Shown here: in pieces, positions 9,310 to 17,803 of the stretch | Numbering within the stretch: position 1 is the stretch's first letter | How the letters are laid out: each line of letters begins with the position of its first letter | Assembly (NCBI GenBank): GCA_051861205.1 | Contig: JBHYDC010000007.1 | Location: 124,001-188,000, forward strand | Direction of reading: 5' to 3' | From: JBHYDC01 sp051861205 | GTDB lineage: Bacteria > Pseudomonadota > Alphaproteobacteria > Rhizobiales > Pleomorphomonadaceae | DNA: 64,000 nt | The notes under the pieces: model-generated | What the model saw: the letters and a program-made list of their open reading frames with translations, nothing else | The model's database searches: none | Told to the model about the DNA's origin: nothing | Made by a program: the position numbers and the translations under genes

Positions 9310-11697
9310 ATGCGTTCAATTTTCGCCAATCGTCGTATCTCGACAAAGATCATACTGTCCTTCGTGGTCATTCTAGTCATAACAGCCGCTGTCGGAGCTG
9401 CGGGGATCGTGTTCTCATCGCTTTTGCGCGAGCGAATGGAGAGAACCGCCGATGCAACCGGAACCATGTCGTCGCTGCAGGCGGTCATATCTGACGTGCA
9501 GTCCTATGCATCGTCCGGCGATCCTTCGAACGCCCGCAAGATCAAGATCGCCATCGACGGTCTGGTTCAGTCCCTCACCGCGTCGGGCGCTTCGGCCCCA
9601 ACTCCCGAAATCGCTTCGCTGAACCTCATGGCCATCGAATCGATGAAACGGATGGCCGAACATATCGATAAGGCCGCCGAGTTCCACGCGGTTCAGCAGG
9701 CGGGACAAGATCGGATCAATAAGACGATCAACGTGATCGATGCCAAGGGTATCGGTCTTGAGAACATCGCCACCAAGTCCGTGAAGGAAGTTACCAACGC
9801 TGAAGCGAGCGCCAAGCAGGCGGTCAAGGATGCCGCTCGTGGGCTTAGCCTGCTGCGCGATATCGAGGTCGCCGCTAAGGCAATCTCAGATCAGTTTTCA
9901 CAATTGCCATCGAGCAAGGATGCCGAGGTTTTGGCTTCGATAAACCTCGCAAAATCCTTTCGCAAGGCAAACGGCGCGATCGCCAAAGACGCACCCTATT
10001 CGCTGAAAGACCTCAGCGGCGCTTTCGATCAATTGAAGGCGGCGGCCGAAGCTTCGGTCAACACCAACTTCGGCCGGGCGGCCGTCGCGGCAGAGGCCGT
10101 AAAGCTGCAGACGATCACGATGGCTCTGGCTACCTATTCGTCGCAGCGTCTCAGCGAAGCGGCGGTCTCCTTCACCGATATCGGAAGCAGGATGGTCGCT
10201 GCGTCGGGTGTCAGCAGCGGGGCCGTGAAATACACGGGGCTTTCGCGCGGCCTGGCCCTGGATCTGTCCCGCTTCTTCTCCAGCATCCGCCTTTCGACTG
10301 CCAACAGCGCCACCACTCAGATCGTGAGCCTCGTCAGGGCGTCTGAAGTGCTGTCCAGTGATGGCGCCGGATTTCCCGGTATCGCCGAGTTCCATAGCCA
10401 GATGCAGGCGCTTTACGACAACCTGGCGGCGGATGTGAAGGTTGTAAGGGACGCGAATGGCTGGTTTGTTGCCCATATCGCAGACGTCAAGTCGAATGTA
10501 CAAAAAGCGACTTTCGCCCTCAACGCCCTCGTTGCGCTTGAACAACAAGGCGCGGCGAATGATCAGAACTTGGCCTTCTGGGGCATCACCGCGTCGCTTG
10601 GCGCTGCGGTCGTTCTTGCGATCGCGGTCGGCTTTATACTCGTTCTCCTTATCCGCACCCCCATCCGCCGCCTGACCGCCGTGATGAAGCGCGTCGCCGA
10701 AGGCGACACGGACGCCGACCTCGACGGCATCGATCGCGGCGACGAAATCGGCGACATGACCCGGGCCGTCGTCGTTTTCCGCGACAATGCCGTCGAGCGG
10801 GTTCGGCTTGAAAAATCCGCCCGGGCCGAACAGGCCGAGCGCGAGGCTCGCAACGCGCGCATCGAAGCGCTGATCGGAAACTTCGAGGGCCAAGCCGAAT
10901 CGCTCCTGACAGCCGTATCCATGTCCGGAGACACGCTGCGCCACACCGCCGATTCGCTGGAAAGCATCGCCCAGACCACATCGACACGGGCAAACTCGGC
11001 GACTACGGCCACGCATGAGGCGAGCGACAATATTCAGACGGTGGCTTCGGCATCTGAGGAGCTGGCAGCCTCCATCGTGGAAATCTCGCGGCAGGTTTCC
11101 CAGACGAAGCATGTCGTCGACGACGCGGTCGAGCGGGCCCGCAATACCAACTCGGAGGTTCGCAGCCTGTCCGAAATGGCCACCCGCATCGGCGATGTCG
11201 TGAAGCTCATCAAGGCCGTTGCCGATCAGACCAACCTGCTAGCGCTGAACGCAACCATAGAAGCGGCTCGTGCCGGAGAAGCCGGCAAGGGCTTCGCGGT
11301 CGTCGCAAGCGAGGTGAAGGGACTGGCCAAGCAGACCGCCGACGCCACGGAAGAAATCTCCGGCCAGATTTCAGCCATTCAGGCGGCGACCAAGACCTCG
11401 GTTGACGCCATCGGCGCCATTGTGAAGACGATGGACGAAATCGGTTCGCACACCACCGGCATCGCTGCCGCCGTCGAGGTGCAGGGCGCGGCAACGGCGG
11501 AAATCTCGGCTAACATCCAAAGGGTCGCGTCCGGCGCCCGCACGGTTGTGGACGACATCGGCAATCTCACGACGTCGGTCGACGAGACGTCGAACATGTC
11601 TGGTGCGGTGATGGGTGCCAGCGGTGAAATGGCCAAGACCGCCGAAGACTTGAAGCGCACGATTCAGACGTTCTTGAAGCAGGTTTCAGCCGCCTGA
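9310..11697 (+). CDS. Methyl-accepting chemotaxis protein
   Basis: This 795-residue receptor has a first membrane helix at about residues 12-38, a large, mostly alpha-helical periplasmic sensor of almost 390 residues, a second helix at about 424-446 and a HAMP domain at 448-500. The cytoplasmic signalling domain carries the conserved hairpin tip ADQTNLLALNATIEAARAGE at about 637-656, which docks CheA and CheW. The ligand is unknown. The ATG at 9310 has GGGAG five bases upstream; the preceding in-frame GTG at 9295 is less likely. The gene appears monocistronic, with an A+T-rich promoter region at 9240-9290. Confidence 0.93.
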   Translation: MRSIFANRRISTKIILSFVVILVITAAVGAAGIVFSSLLRERMERTADATGTMSSLQAVISDVQSYASSGDPSNARKIKIAIDGLVQSLTASGASAPTPEIASLNLMAIESMKRMAEHIDKAAEFHAVQQAGQDRINKTINVIDAKGIGLENIATKSVKEVTNAEASAKQAVKDAARGLSLLRDIEVAAKAISDQFSQLPSSKDAEVLASINLAKSFRKANGAIAKDAPYSLKDLSGAFDQLKAAAEASVNTNFGRAAVAAEAVKLQTITMALATYSSQRLSEAAVSFTDIGSRMVAASGVSSGAVKYTGLSRGLALDLSRFFSSIRLSTANSATTQIVSLVRASEVLSSDGAGFPGIAEFHSQMQALYDNLAADVKVVRDANGWFVAHIADVKSNVQKATFALNALVALEQQGAANDQNLAFWGITASLGAAVVLAIAVGFILVLLIRTPIRRLTAVMKRVAEGDTDADLDGIDRGDEIGDMTRAVVVFRDNAVERVRLEKSARAEQAEREARNARIEALIGNFEGQAESLLTAVSMSGDTLRHTADSLESIAQTTSTRANSATTATHEASDNIQTVASASEELAASIVEISRQVSQTKHVVDDAVERARNTNSEVRSLSEMATRIGDVVKLIKAVADQTNLLALNATIEAARAGEAGKGFAVVASEVKGLAKQTADATEEISGQISAIQAATKTSVDAIGAIVKTMDEIGSHTTGIAAAVEVQGAATAEISANIQRVASGARTVVDDIGNLTTSVDETSNMSGAVMGASGEMAKTAEDLKRTIQTFLKQVSAA

Positions 11698-11799
11698 CGC
11701 ATGAAGCTCCGTCTCAATAAACTCGAACCCGCCATCCCCGTTGGCGGGGTCGAAGTGTTAGAGCCGGTCAGCCTGAAATCCCCCGTTTCACTGCCAGCC

Positions 11800-13401
11800 T
11801 CACCTCGGCGTCCAAACCGTCGCCGGCTTGTCGCGCTCGACGATGTAGAAGCGGCCGCTCTCCACGTCCTGCCAGGGGCCGGTTGCACCGTCGGGCCAAA
11901 TCAGGCGCGCCTCGGTCTTCGCGGATCCACCAATTCCGAAATGCCACCAGCCCATCTGTCCACCCGCATGGCCACCGCCGACCGTGATCTCGCGGCGCAT
12001 GACGATGTCGCCGCGGCGAACCTCGATCCAAGAACCGATCGCATCCCGGTTCGGTCCGGACTGGCGCAGTTGCAGCGCGATCCAGCCGCCGGCGTTCGGC
12101 GTGACGTTGCGCCAGACTTGCGCGCTTTCCCAGCGGTTGACGACCACGAGATCCATCAAGCCGTCAAGATTGAAATCCGCCAAGATCGCCCCGCGTGCCG
12201 TCTTCAAGCTCGCGACACCAGCCGCGTCGCCGACTTCCTTGAACTTGCCCTCACCGACCTGAAGCAGCAGGTTGTTCGGGTCCTTCGCGGCAAAATCCGG
12301 CATTTCCGCGACGTTGCCTTTCGCCACGAAAAGATCGGCCAGACCATCATTGTTGACGTCTTCGAACTGAGCGTGCCAGGCGGTGCTGGGCTTGAGTTCG
12401 CCGCCTGTATAGGGGCGATGGGCCGTCACCCCTTTGGCGAAGGCCACATCGGCATAGGTCGGCTGCGGCTTTGTCCCTTCCGGAGCAGGGGCCAACTTCT
12501 GTAGCTTGTTGTCGGCCATGCTGGTCAGGAAATACTCGGGGTAATCGTCGAAATCCAGATCGTAACTGGCGATGCCCATGCCCCAGATCCGAAGAAATTT
12601 CCAGCCCTCGGTGTCTTTGTAAAGCGCAGGCGGTTGACCCGGATCGACGCGCCAGAGCTGCTCCTGCCCACCTTTGTAATACTCCCGGTCGTTCGAAACG
12701 CGCAGGCTCGGCACACCCGACCGGTTCCAGTCGGTGAAGAGGATCGAAAGCGCGCAATAGCTCGGCGTCAGCGCAATCGGCGGACCGAAACTTTTCGGAT
12801 TCGCCACATCTGGCCGGTGCAGCCAGTTGTCGGTACATGAACCCCAGGGAAGCGCGCCCTTGCGCCGGTCGATATAGTTGCCGATCGCGATCGTGGGCCA
12901 TGCCGCTCCATGTTCGAAGGTCGCGGACGCAGCCGTCGACCACGCGTCGCCACCGTCGAAGCTCCAGGCCTCGTTGGCGCGCTCGAAGCGGCATTCGCCC
13001 TGCCCGCGCATGACAATGTTTTCGCCGACGCGCAGCAGCAGGACGTCGATGTTGCCGTCGCCGTCGATATCGAAGGGATAGGCGCCGGACACGTTATCGA
13101 GTTCAAGCCCGCTCGCCTTCGCTTCGAACCGGAGCGCACCGGCGCGGGCGCTGACATTGCGATAGAAACTCGCCGGCCCACTGCCTCCGGCGAGAAGCAA
13201 ATCGGGAAAGCCGTCGCTGTCGCAGTCGAAAGACGTCGCGCCGCCGCCCACCATGGACTCCCATTCCCCGGCATAGACGCTGGAGATCCCAGCCTCGGCG
13301 GTCTCCTCCACGAAGCGGGGCATAGCGGCGTCAGCCAAGGCCGCATGCGGCAACCCCAAGCAGCCAAGCGCGGCCGCGAGGCCAAGGGTCCAAAGACGCA
13401 T
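11800..13401 (-). CDS. CRTAC1-family secreted FG-GAP/ASPIC repeat protein
   Basis: This 533-residue exported protein has a signal peptide (LGLAAALGCLGLPHAALA) and repeated calcium-binding-like FG-GAP/VCBS motifs: FDCDSDGFPDLLLAGG, DIDGDGNIDVLLL, DVNNDGLADLF and DFNLDGLMDLVVV. Its C-terminal ASPIC/UnbV-like domain contains GSWIEVRRGD and WHFGIGG. It is predicted to fold as a beta-propeller in the periplasm or outside the cell. Three ATG codons are in tandem after GGAG; the third has the best spacing and was chosen. It starts two bases after the stop of the haloperoxidase gene, so the two are surely one operon and probably one functional unit. Confidence 0.85.
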   Translation of the reverse strand: MRLWTLGLAAALGCLGLPHAALADAAMPRFVEETAEAGISSVYAGEWESMVGGGATSFDCDSDGFPDLLLAGGSGPASFYRNVSARAGALRFEAKASGLELDNVSGAYPFDIDGDGNIDVLLLRVGENIVMRGQGECRFERANEAWSFDGGDAWSTAASATFEHGAAWPTIAIGNYIDRRKGALPWGSCTDNWLHRPDVANPKSFGPPIALTPSYCALSILFTDWNRSGVPSLRVSNDREYYKGGQEQLWRVDPGQPPALYKDTEGWKFLRIWGMGIASYDLDFDDYPEYFLTSMADNKLQKLAPAPEGTKPQPTYADVAFAKGVTAHRPYTGGELKPSTAWHAQFEDVNNDGLADLFVAKGNVAEMPDFAAKDPNNLLLQVGEGKFKEVGDAAGVASLKTARGAILADFNLDGLMDLVVVNRWESAQVWRNVTPNAGGWIALQLRQSGPNRDAIGSWIEVRRGDIVMRREITVGGGHAGGQMGWWHFGIGGSAKTEARLIWPDGATGPWQDVESGRFYIVERDKPATVWTPR

Positions 13402-13403
13402 CA

Positions 13404-14732
13404 TCATCTCCGGGTTCGCAAAGCGTTGGTATAGGCCCCGATGCAGCGCCCTTGTTCGAGACCCTGTTCCACCGCCGATCGAAAATGAATGCCGCCATAG
13501 AGCCGTGAGAGGCCGGCCTCCTCGGCCGCGGCCCAGAAGCTCGGATAGTCGCGGGCCGGCAGGCCGTCATCTTCGTGCGTTCCGTCACGGAAAGCGTAAT
13601 TTTCGCCAAAGAGCGCGGTCAGCACCGTGGCGGCGGCGCCCGATTGCGTGCTGTGGCCACTGGGGTATTCGGGGAACGGCGGCGTCGTCATGACCGATTC
13701 CCACTTGGGATCCATGAGGCGGCGAATGTAGGTCACGGGACGTAAGAGATCGTAGCGATACTTCGTGTGCCAGCATCCGATGAAGGCATCCGCGAGCGTC
13801 ACCCCAAGACGCGCAAGCACGTCGACTCGCCGCTCCAGTCCGGCGCTCTCCTGCTCCAGGCTATGCATCGCGATTGAGATCCAATGGCCGGGCGGGGTTG
13901 GCGACAGCATGGGATCGTCCGACCAAAACCTGGCGATCGCACGCTGCTCGGGCGTGAGATTGCGCTTTGTGTTGTAGACTTCGCGGGCCTCCGCATAGAA
14001 GGCCGAATTGACGTCTTCGCTGTATTCCGGCGGCGGCGGCAGATCGCAGACAGCCCCGCTCGGCATCGCGAACGGACGGTTTCCACCCCATTTGGGGAGA
14101 AGCGGCGCTTGTTGCTGCGCGATCAGGCTAGTCGGCACCCACCGCTCCGGCCCCTCGCCGAGCGCGTATTCCAGGGGAAAGCCCATGTTTTCAACGACCG
14201 CGCCACCATCATCCTGCGACCACGCCAGGATATGCTCCGCGACCACCTTGCCATAGGCCTCACTGCGAGCGACGACGTCGGCGGGCAATCCGGCGGACGC
14301 CTCGGCGCGAAGCTGCGCCTCGACCATCGAGAGCGCACGTTGGCCGGTCGGTCCGGTATTGCTGAAGTAGCTTCGCGCGGCATCGGCCATAGCCGCCTGA
14401 ACGACGAGGGTATCGTCATAGACGCGACCGGCCGCGCGCGCGGGGAGCGGAGATAGACCGTTGAGCTGCCCTGCGAGCGTTTGAAGATCGCCCGAGCCCG
14501 TAGCTACGGCCTCATAGGCGGTCACGCCGAGATAGGCAAAAGAGCGGCTGGCCACCGGAGGCGAATAGGTGGGCGTATGCCGGACAAGCTCAAGGACGAG
14601 GGTGTACCAGCTATCAAGCACCGCTTCGGAGCTTGGCCGGGCCGGCTCCGCTTGCTTTGCCTGCGGTGCGGCAGTCCAGATCAAGCAGGCCGCCACCGCA
14701 ATCGCGGCCATCGAGCGAAGCCTCATCGTCAT
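13404..14732 (-). CDS. Exported vanadium-dependent haloperoxidase (PAP2 superfamily)
   Basis: This 442-residue protein has a signal peptide (IAVAACLIWTAAPQA) and all residues that bind vanadate in this family: Lys324 and Arg331 (KYRYDLLRP), Ser358-Gly359-His360 (PSGH), Arg410 and His416 (RLYGGIH). The spacings K to R of seven and R to H of six equal those of characterised fungal and algal enzymes. It would oxidise halides with hydrogen peroxide, or act as a phosphatase if vanadium is absent, in the periplasm. AAGGG lies upstream of the ATG. The partner CRTAC1 gene follows directly; this pairing recurs in bacteria. Confidence 0.88.
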   Translation of the reverse strand: MTMRLRSMAAIAVAACLIWTAAPQAKQAEPARPSSEAVLDSWYTLVLELVRHTPTYSPPVASRSFAYLGVTAYEAVATGSGDLQTLAGQLNGLSPLPARAAGRVYDDTLVVQAAMADAARSYFSNTGPTGQRALSMVEAQLRAEASAGLPADVVARSEAYGKVVAEHILAWSQDDGGAVVENMGFPLEYALGEGPERWVPTSLIAQQQAPLLPKWGGNRPFAMPSGAVCDLPPPPEYSEDVNSAFYAEAREVYNTKRNLTPEQRAIARFWSDDPMLSPTPPGHWISIAMHSLEQESAGLERRVDVLARLGVTLADAFIGCWHTKYRYDLLRPVTYIRRLMDPKWESVMTTPPFPEYPSGHSTQSGAAATVLTALFGENYAFRDGTHEDDGLPARDYPSFWAAAEEAGLSRLYGGIHFRSAVEQGLEQGRCIGAYTNALRTRR

Positions 14733-14920
14733 GAACCCTTGAAAAATTATCGGTGCCCTGCACGGCGCGCACTACTAAGCATGCTGGGTTGTCCGCTGCA
14801 AGGAAGGCGGCGTTGATGGATATCCGGCAAGTTAGTCAGTCGGCGCATCAGGCAAAAGCGTGCTCGCGGAATGGTCAAACACACTGAAAAACGGACTACA
14901 TCAACGATGCGCCATAAACG

Positions 14921-14953
14921 AAAAAGGGCTCGTCGATTGCTCGCTAAGCCCTT
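14921..14953 (-). terminator. Intrinsic terminator of the tRNA-Val gene
   Basis: Read on the minus strand, an AAGGGCT/AGCCCTT stem with a long loop is followed by a run of Ts. It lies eight bases past the 3' end of the tRNA gene. Confidence 0.65.
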
Positions 14954-14960
14954 GAAAGAA

Positions 14961-15035
<75 letters not shown>

Positions 15036-15143
15036 TAGTCCATTCATGCGGGTCGCCTCGCGGCGATTGGGAGGGGGTATACCCACGTTGCCCCCCCATT
15101 GCAAGACTGTCGCGACGTCTTTGTCGGCCTTGAAGCGCGACCG

Positions 15144-15506
15144 TCAGGCTGCGGCCAGCATCTTCTCGACTTCGCGGACCAAGTCCTTCAGGTGGAAGGG
15201 CTTGGAAAGCACCTTGGCGTCTTTGGGGGCTTGGCTGTCCGGGTTCAGCGCAACAGCGGCAAAGCCGGTGATGAACATGATCTTGAGGTCGGGGTCGAGT
15301 TCGCTCGCCCGGCGCGCAAGCTCGATGCCATCCATCTCCGGCATCACGATGTCGGTCAGAAGCAGCGTGAACGGCTCCTCGCGCAGGCGCTCGTAAGCAC
15401 TCTTGCCGTTGTCGAACGAAACCACGTCGTAGCCGGCATTATTCAACGCCTTGGCCAGGAAGCGGCGCATGTCGTTGTCGTCTTCGGCGAGGAGAATTCG
15501 GTTCAT
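15144..15506 (-). CDS. cpdR: Response regulator CpdR (cell-cycle proteolysis adaptor)
   Basis: This 120-residue stand-alone receiver domain has acidic residues Asp9-Asp10, the phosphorylation site Asp52 (LLLTDIVMPEMDG) and the conserved lysine in VLSKPFH. The segment FITGFAAVALNP is a hallmark of CpdR in Hyphomicrobiales and Caulobacter. Unphosphorylated CpdR primes the ClpXP protease to degrade cell-cycle substrates; the CckA-ChpT phosphorelay phosphorylates it and turns this off. This is family knowledge; the cognate kinases are not here. In related genomes cpdR sits, as here, next to an N-formylglutamate amidohydrolase gene transcribed in the opposite direction. Confidence 0.95.
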   Translation of the reverse strand: MNRILLAEDDNDMRRFLAKALNNAGYDVVSFDNGKSAYERLREEPFTLLLTDIVMPEMDGIELARRASELDPDLKIMFITGFAAVALNPDSQAPKDAKVLSKPFHLKDLVREVEKMLAAA

Positions 15507-15749
15507 CGGGTGTTCCGGTCATAAGGCGTCAGGGGGAAGGGGGTCCGGTCGGCGCATCCATTCATGGATTCCATAAGCCGGCACGACGGTAAAGATGAGG
15601 TAAGCAGCCTTTCGTAACTCCCCCATCAATCGTGGATCATGCCTTCGTGGGGCGGCAAAGCGTCTGCCTTTCTGTGGACAGTGAGACGCGAACAGGGCAC
15701 CATATCAAAAAGCGGCGAAGCATCGCGGCGTGAATGGACCGGAGAAGGC

Positions 15750-16646
15750 ATGCGCGTCGTCGCGGATTTCGTCACCGATTCACCCTTCGAGGTGACCGCG
15801 CCAGCCGAACAGGCCCTTGCCTTCGTGTTCAATTCGCCACATTCCGGCGCTTGCTACCCCGCTTCCTTCCTCTCCACCTCCCGGCTTGATGCCCGCCGCA
15901 TTCGGCAGTCGGAGGATGCCCACGTCGACCGGCTGTTTTCAAACGTCGTCGGCCTCGGCGCGCCGTTGCTGCGAGCGAATTTTCCGCGCGCCTTTCTCGA
16001 CGTCAATCGTGAGCCCTACGAACTCGACCCTAAAATGTTCGCCGGGCGCCTGCCGTCCTACGCGAACATTCGCTCCATCCGTGTGGCCGGCGGTCTTGGC
16101 ACCATAGCGCGGGTGGTTGCCGAACAGGAAGAAATCTACATCGGCCAGATCCCGGTCGAGGAAGCGCTCGACCGTATCGAGACCATATACAAACCCTACC
16201 ACGCGACTCTCCGCCGGCTTCTCGCCCACACCCATGTGCGGTTCGGGGCAGCGGTACTGATTGACTGCCACTCCATGCCGTCGGTCGTACGCGGACAAGA
16301 TCTCCGCGGCCGCTCGGATTTCGTTCTCGGCGACCGCTACGGCACCAGCGCGGCCCGCGCGCTCGTGGAGCACGCTGCGGACGCTATCGCGGATCTCGGC
16401 TATTCCGTCTCGATCAATAAACCCTACGCGGGCGGCTTCATCACCGAACATTATGGCCGTCCAGCCAAGGGGCTTCACGCCATTCAGATCGAGGTGAACC
16501 GAGGCCTCTATATGGACGAACGCACCTTCGAGCCGCTGGCCGGCTTTGATGCGCTGCGCGCCGATGTAACGCGTTTCGTCCGCGCGCTGGTCGATTATCC
16601 AGCATCAGCGCTTGCCGTGTCGCCAAACCGCTTCGCGGCGGAATGA
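15750..16646 (+). CDS. N-formylglutamate amidohydrolase family protein
   Basis: This 298-residue protein belongs to the FGase family. Visible features are the metal-site-like segments FNSPHSGACYP near the N-terminus, IDCHSMPS in the middle and GGFITEHYG followed by IQIEVNRGLYM toward the C-terminus. The family hydrolyses N-formyl-L-glutamate to glutamate and formate in histidine breakdown, but no hut genes are nearby, so the true substrate is open. The ATG at 15750 has GGAGAAGG immediately upstream; the longer open frame beginning at 15639 has no such site. Confidence 0.85.
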   Translation: MRVVADFVTDSPFEVTAPAEQALAFVFNSPHSGACYPASFLSTSRLDARRIRQSEDAHVDRLFSNVVGLGAPLLRANFPRAFLDVNREPYELDPKMFAGRLPSYANIRSIRVAGGLGTIARVVAEQEEIYIGQIPVEEALDRIETIYKPYHATLRRLLAHTHVRFGAAVLIDCHSMPSVVRGQDLRGRSDFVLGDRYGTSAARALVEHAADAIADLGYSVSINKPYAGGFITEHYGRPAKGLHAIQIEVNRGLYMDERTFEPLAGFDALRADVTRFVRALVDYPASALAVSPNRFAAE

Positions 16647-16687
16647 CTTGGCGGACCCCGGTTTAGCCCGCCTTGCAGCGCCCAAAG

Positions 16688-16767
16688 AAAAAGGGCCGTC
16701 GCGGGTGCGGCGGCCCAAGTCTTAGGGAGGAAACGCCCAAAGAGGGCATGCAATCCATCGCTGTATT
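16688..16767 (-). ncRNA. suhB/mmgR (alpha-r8)-like trans-acting small RNA
   Basis: On the minus strand, about 80 nt fold as three elements. A GCAAT/ATTGC hairpin comes first, then a GCCC/GGGC hairpin, then a single-stranded TTTCCTCCCT segment (16733-16724), and finally a strong terminator GGGCCG..CGGCCC with TTTTT at 16692-16688. The TTTCCTCCCT segment is an anti-Shine-Dalgarno-like motif conserved in the rhizobial MmgR family. The Rfam suhB motif was named for its place beside suhB-like genes, and here hisN of that family lies 220 bp away on the other strand. MmgR limits polyhydroxybutyrate storage in Sinorhizobium; that role here is inference. The 5' end is estimated. Confidence 0.75.
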
Positions 16768-16799
16768 GCACCGCAGCAATTTGGGTGCGCACCGCAGCA
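16768..16799 (-). promoter_or_regulatory. Promoter region of the sRNA with paired TGCTGCGGTGC direct repeats
   Basis: On the minus strand the 11-mer TGCTGCGGTGC occurs at 16799-16789 and again at 16778-16768, exactly 21 bp (two helical turns) apart. Between them GCGCACCCAAATTGC resembles a sigma-54 -24/-12 element, but the first G of the -24 GG is a C. The palindrome GGTGCGCACC at 16794-16785 resembles half-sites of NtrC operators. Either reading would suit an sRNA controlled by nitrogen supply; both are tentative. Confidence 0.4.
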
Positions 16800-16989
16800 G
16801 AGTCAACAATCGGCTGAAACACAAAAATCTGAACAGGGCCAATCGCTCGCGCCACTTCTCCACGCAGGTCGCGGCAATGACTGCCAATTCGGTTGATTAA
16901 ATCTTTGTTTCCAAATAATTAGCACAATCTGAGCAATTTGGCCTTTGCCCCTTCAGGATGGCCCGCCCTGCAAAAAGGACAATTCAGCT

Positions 16990-17775
16990 ATGCGCAAAAC
17001 GCAAATCTGGGCGCCCTTCATCGATACCCTGGCGGATGCTGCGGGCGCAGCGATCCTGCCGTATTTCCGTACGCGCATGGATATCGAGAATAAGCTGCAC
17101 GGCACCTTCGACCCCGTGACTGCTGCCGACCGCGCGGCGGAATTGGCCATGCGCGCCCTGATCGGCGAGGCCTATCCTGACCACGGCATCCTCGGCGAAG
17201 AATTCGGCGACGTCGCGCTCGGCGCCGAGCATGTTTGGGTTCTCGATCCGATCGACGGCACCCGCGCGTTCATTTCCGGCCTGCCCGTTTGGGGCACCCT
17301 CATTGGCTTGAAGCAGAATGGGAGGCCGATTGCGGGCATGATGGCGCAGCCCTTCACCGGCGAGCGCTATTTCGGCGACGGCCAGTCCGCCACCTATCGC
17401 GGCCCCGGCGGCGACGCCCCGCTGACGACCCGCCCCTGCGCCTCCCTTGAGGAAGCTACTCTTTTCACGACATCTCCGAACATCTTCTCCGGAGAAGACC
17501 GCCCCGGCTACGACCGGGTAGAGCGCTCCGTCCGCCTCGCCCGCTACGGCTGTGATTGCTATGCCTACTGCATGGTCGCTGCCGGTCATGTCGATCTCGT
17601 CGTCGAGGCCGGCCTCAAACCCTTCGATATCGTGGCGCTCATACCCGTCATCGAGGGGGCCGGCGGCGTGGTGACGAGTTGGGACGGCGGCAATCCCTGC
17701 AACGGGGGCCGCATCATCGCCAGCGGCGACCCGCGTCTCCACGAGAAGGCCCTGAAGCTGCTGGCCACCCAATAA
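16990..17775 (+). CDS. hisN: Inositol-monophosphatase-family phosphatase, probable histidinol-phosphatase
   Basis: This 261-residue enzyme shows the magnesium-binding motifs of the family: GILGEEFGD (first acidic site), VLDPIDGTRAFI (metal and phosphate site) and GLKPFDIVALIPVIEGAGG near the C-terminus. GLKPFDI and the nearby DCYAY segment are typical of HisN-like histidinol-phosphatases of alphaproteobacteria, which perform the penultimate step of histidine synthesis; the SuhB or IMP type is the alternative. The ATG at 16990 follows AAAGGA. It stands alone, opposite the small RNA gene, and converges with the hydrolase gene 28 bp downstream. Confidence 0.82.
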   Translation: MRKTQIWAPFIDTLADAAGAAILPYFRTRMDIENKLHGTFDPVTAADRAAELAMRALIGEAYPDHGILGEEFGDVALGAEHVWVLDPIDGTRAFISGLPVWGTLIGLKQNGRPIAGMMAQPFTGERYFGDGQSATYRGPGGDAPLTTRPCASLEEATLFTTSPNIFSGEDRPGYDRVERSVRLARYGCDCYAYCMVAAGHVDLVVEAGLKPFDIVALIPVIEGAGGVVTSWDGGNPCNGGRIIASGDPRLHEKALKLLATQ

Positions 17776-17803
17776 GCCCGGGCCGACCTCTGTCTCCAGG
17801 CGC

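Noticed and set aside
11728..11747. CCCGCCA/TGGCGGG inverted repeat after the chemoreceptor gene as a terminator
   Set aside because: The stem is good but no T-run follows on either strand close enough for an intrinsic terminator.
16663..16887. Short minus-strand frame overlapping the small RNA
   Set aside because: It reads through the terminator hairpin of the predicted sRNA, has no ribosome site, and its peptide is Leu/Arg/Pro-rich without a motif. The RNA explanation is better.
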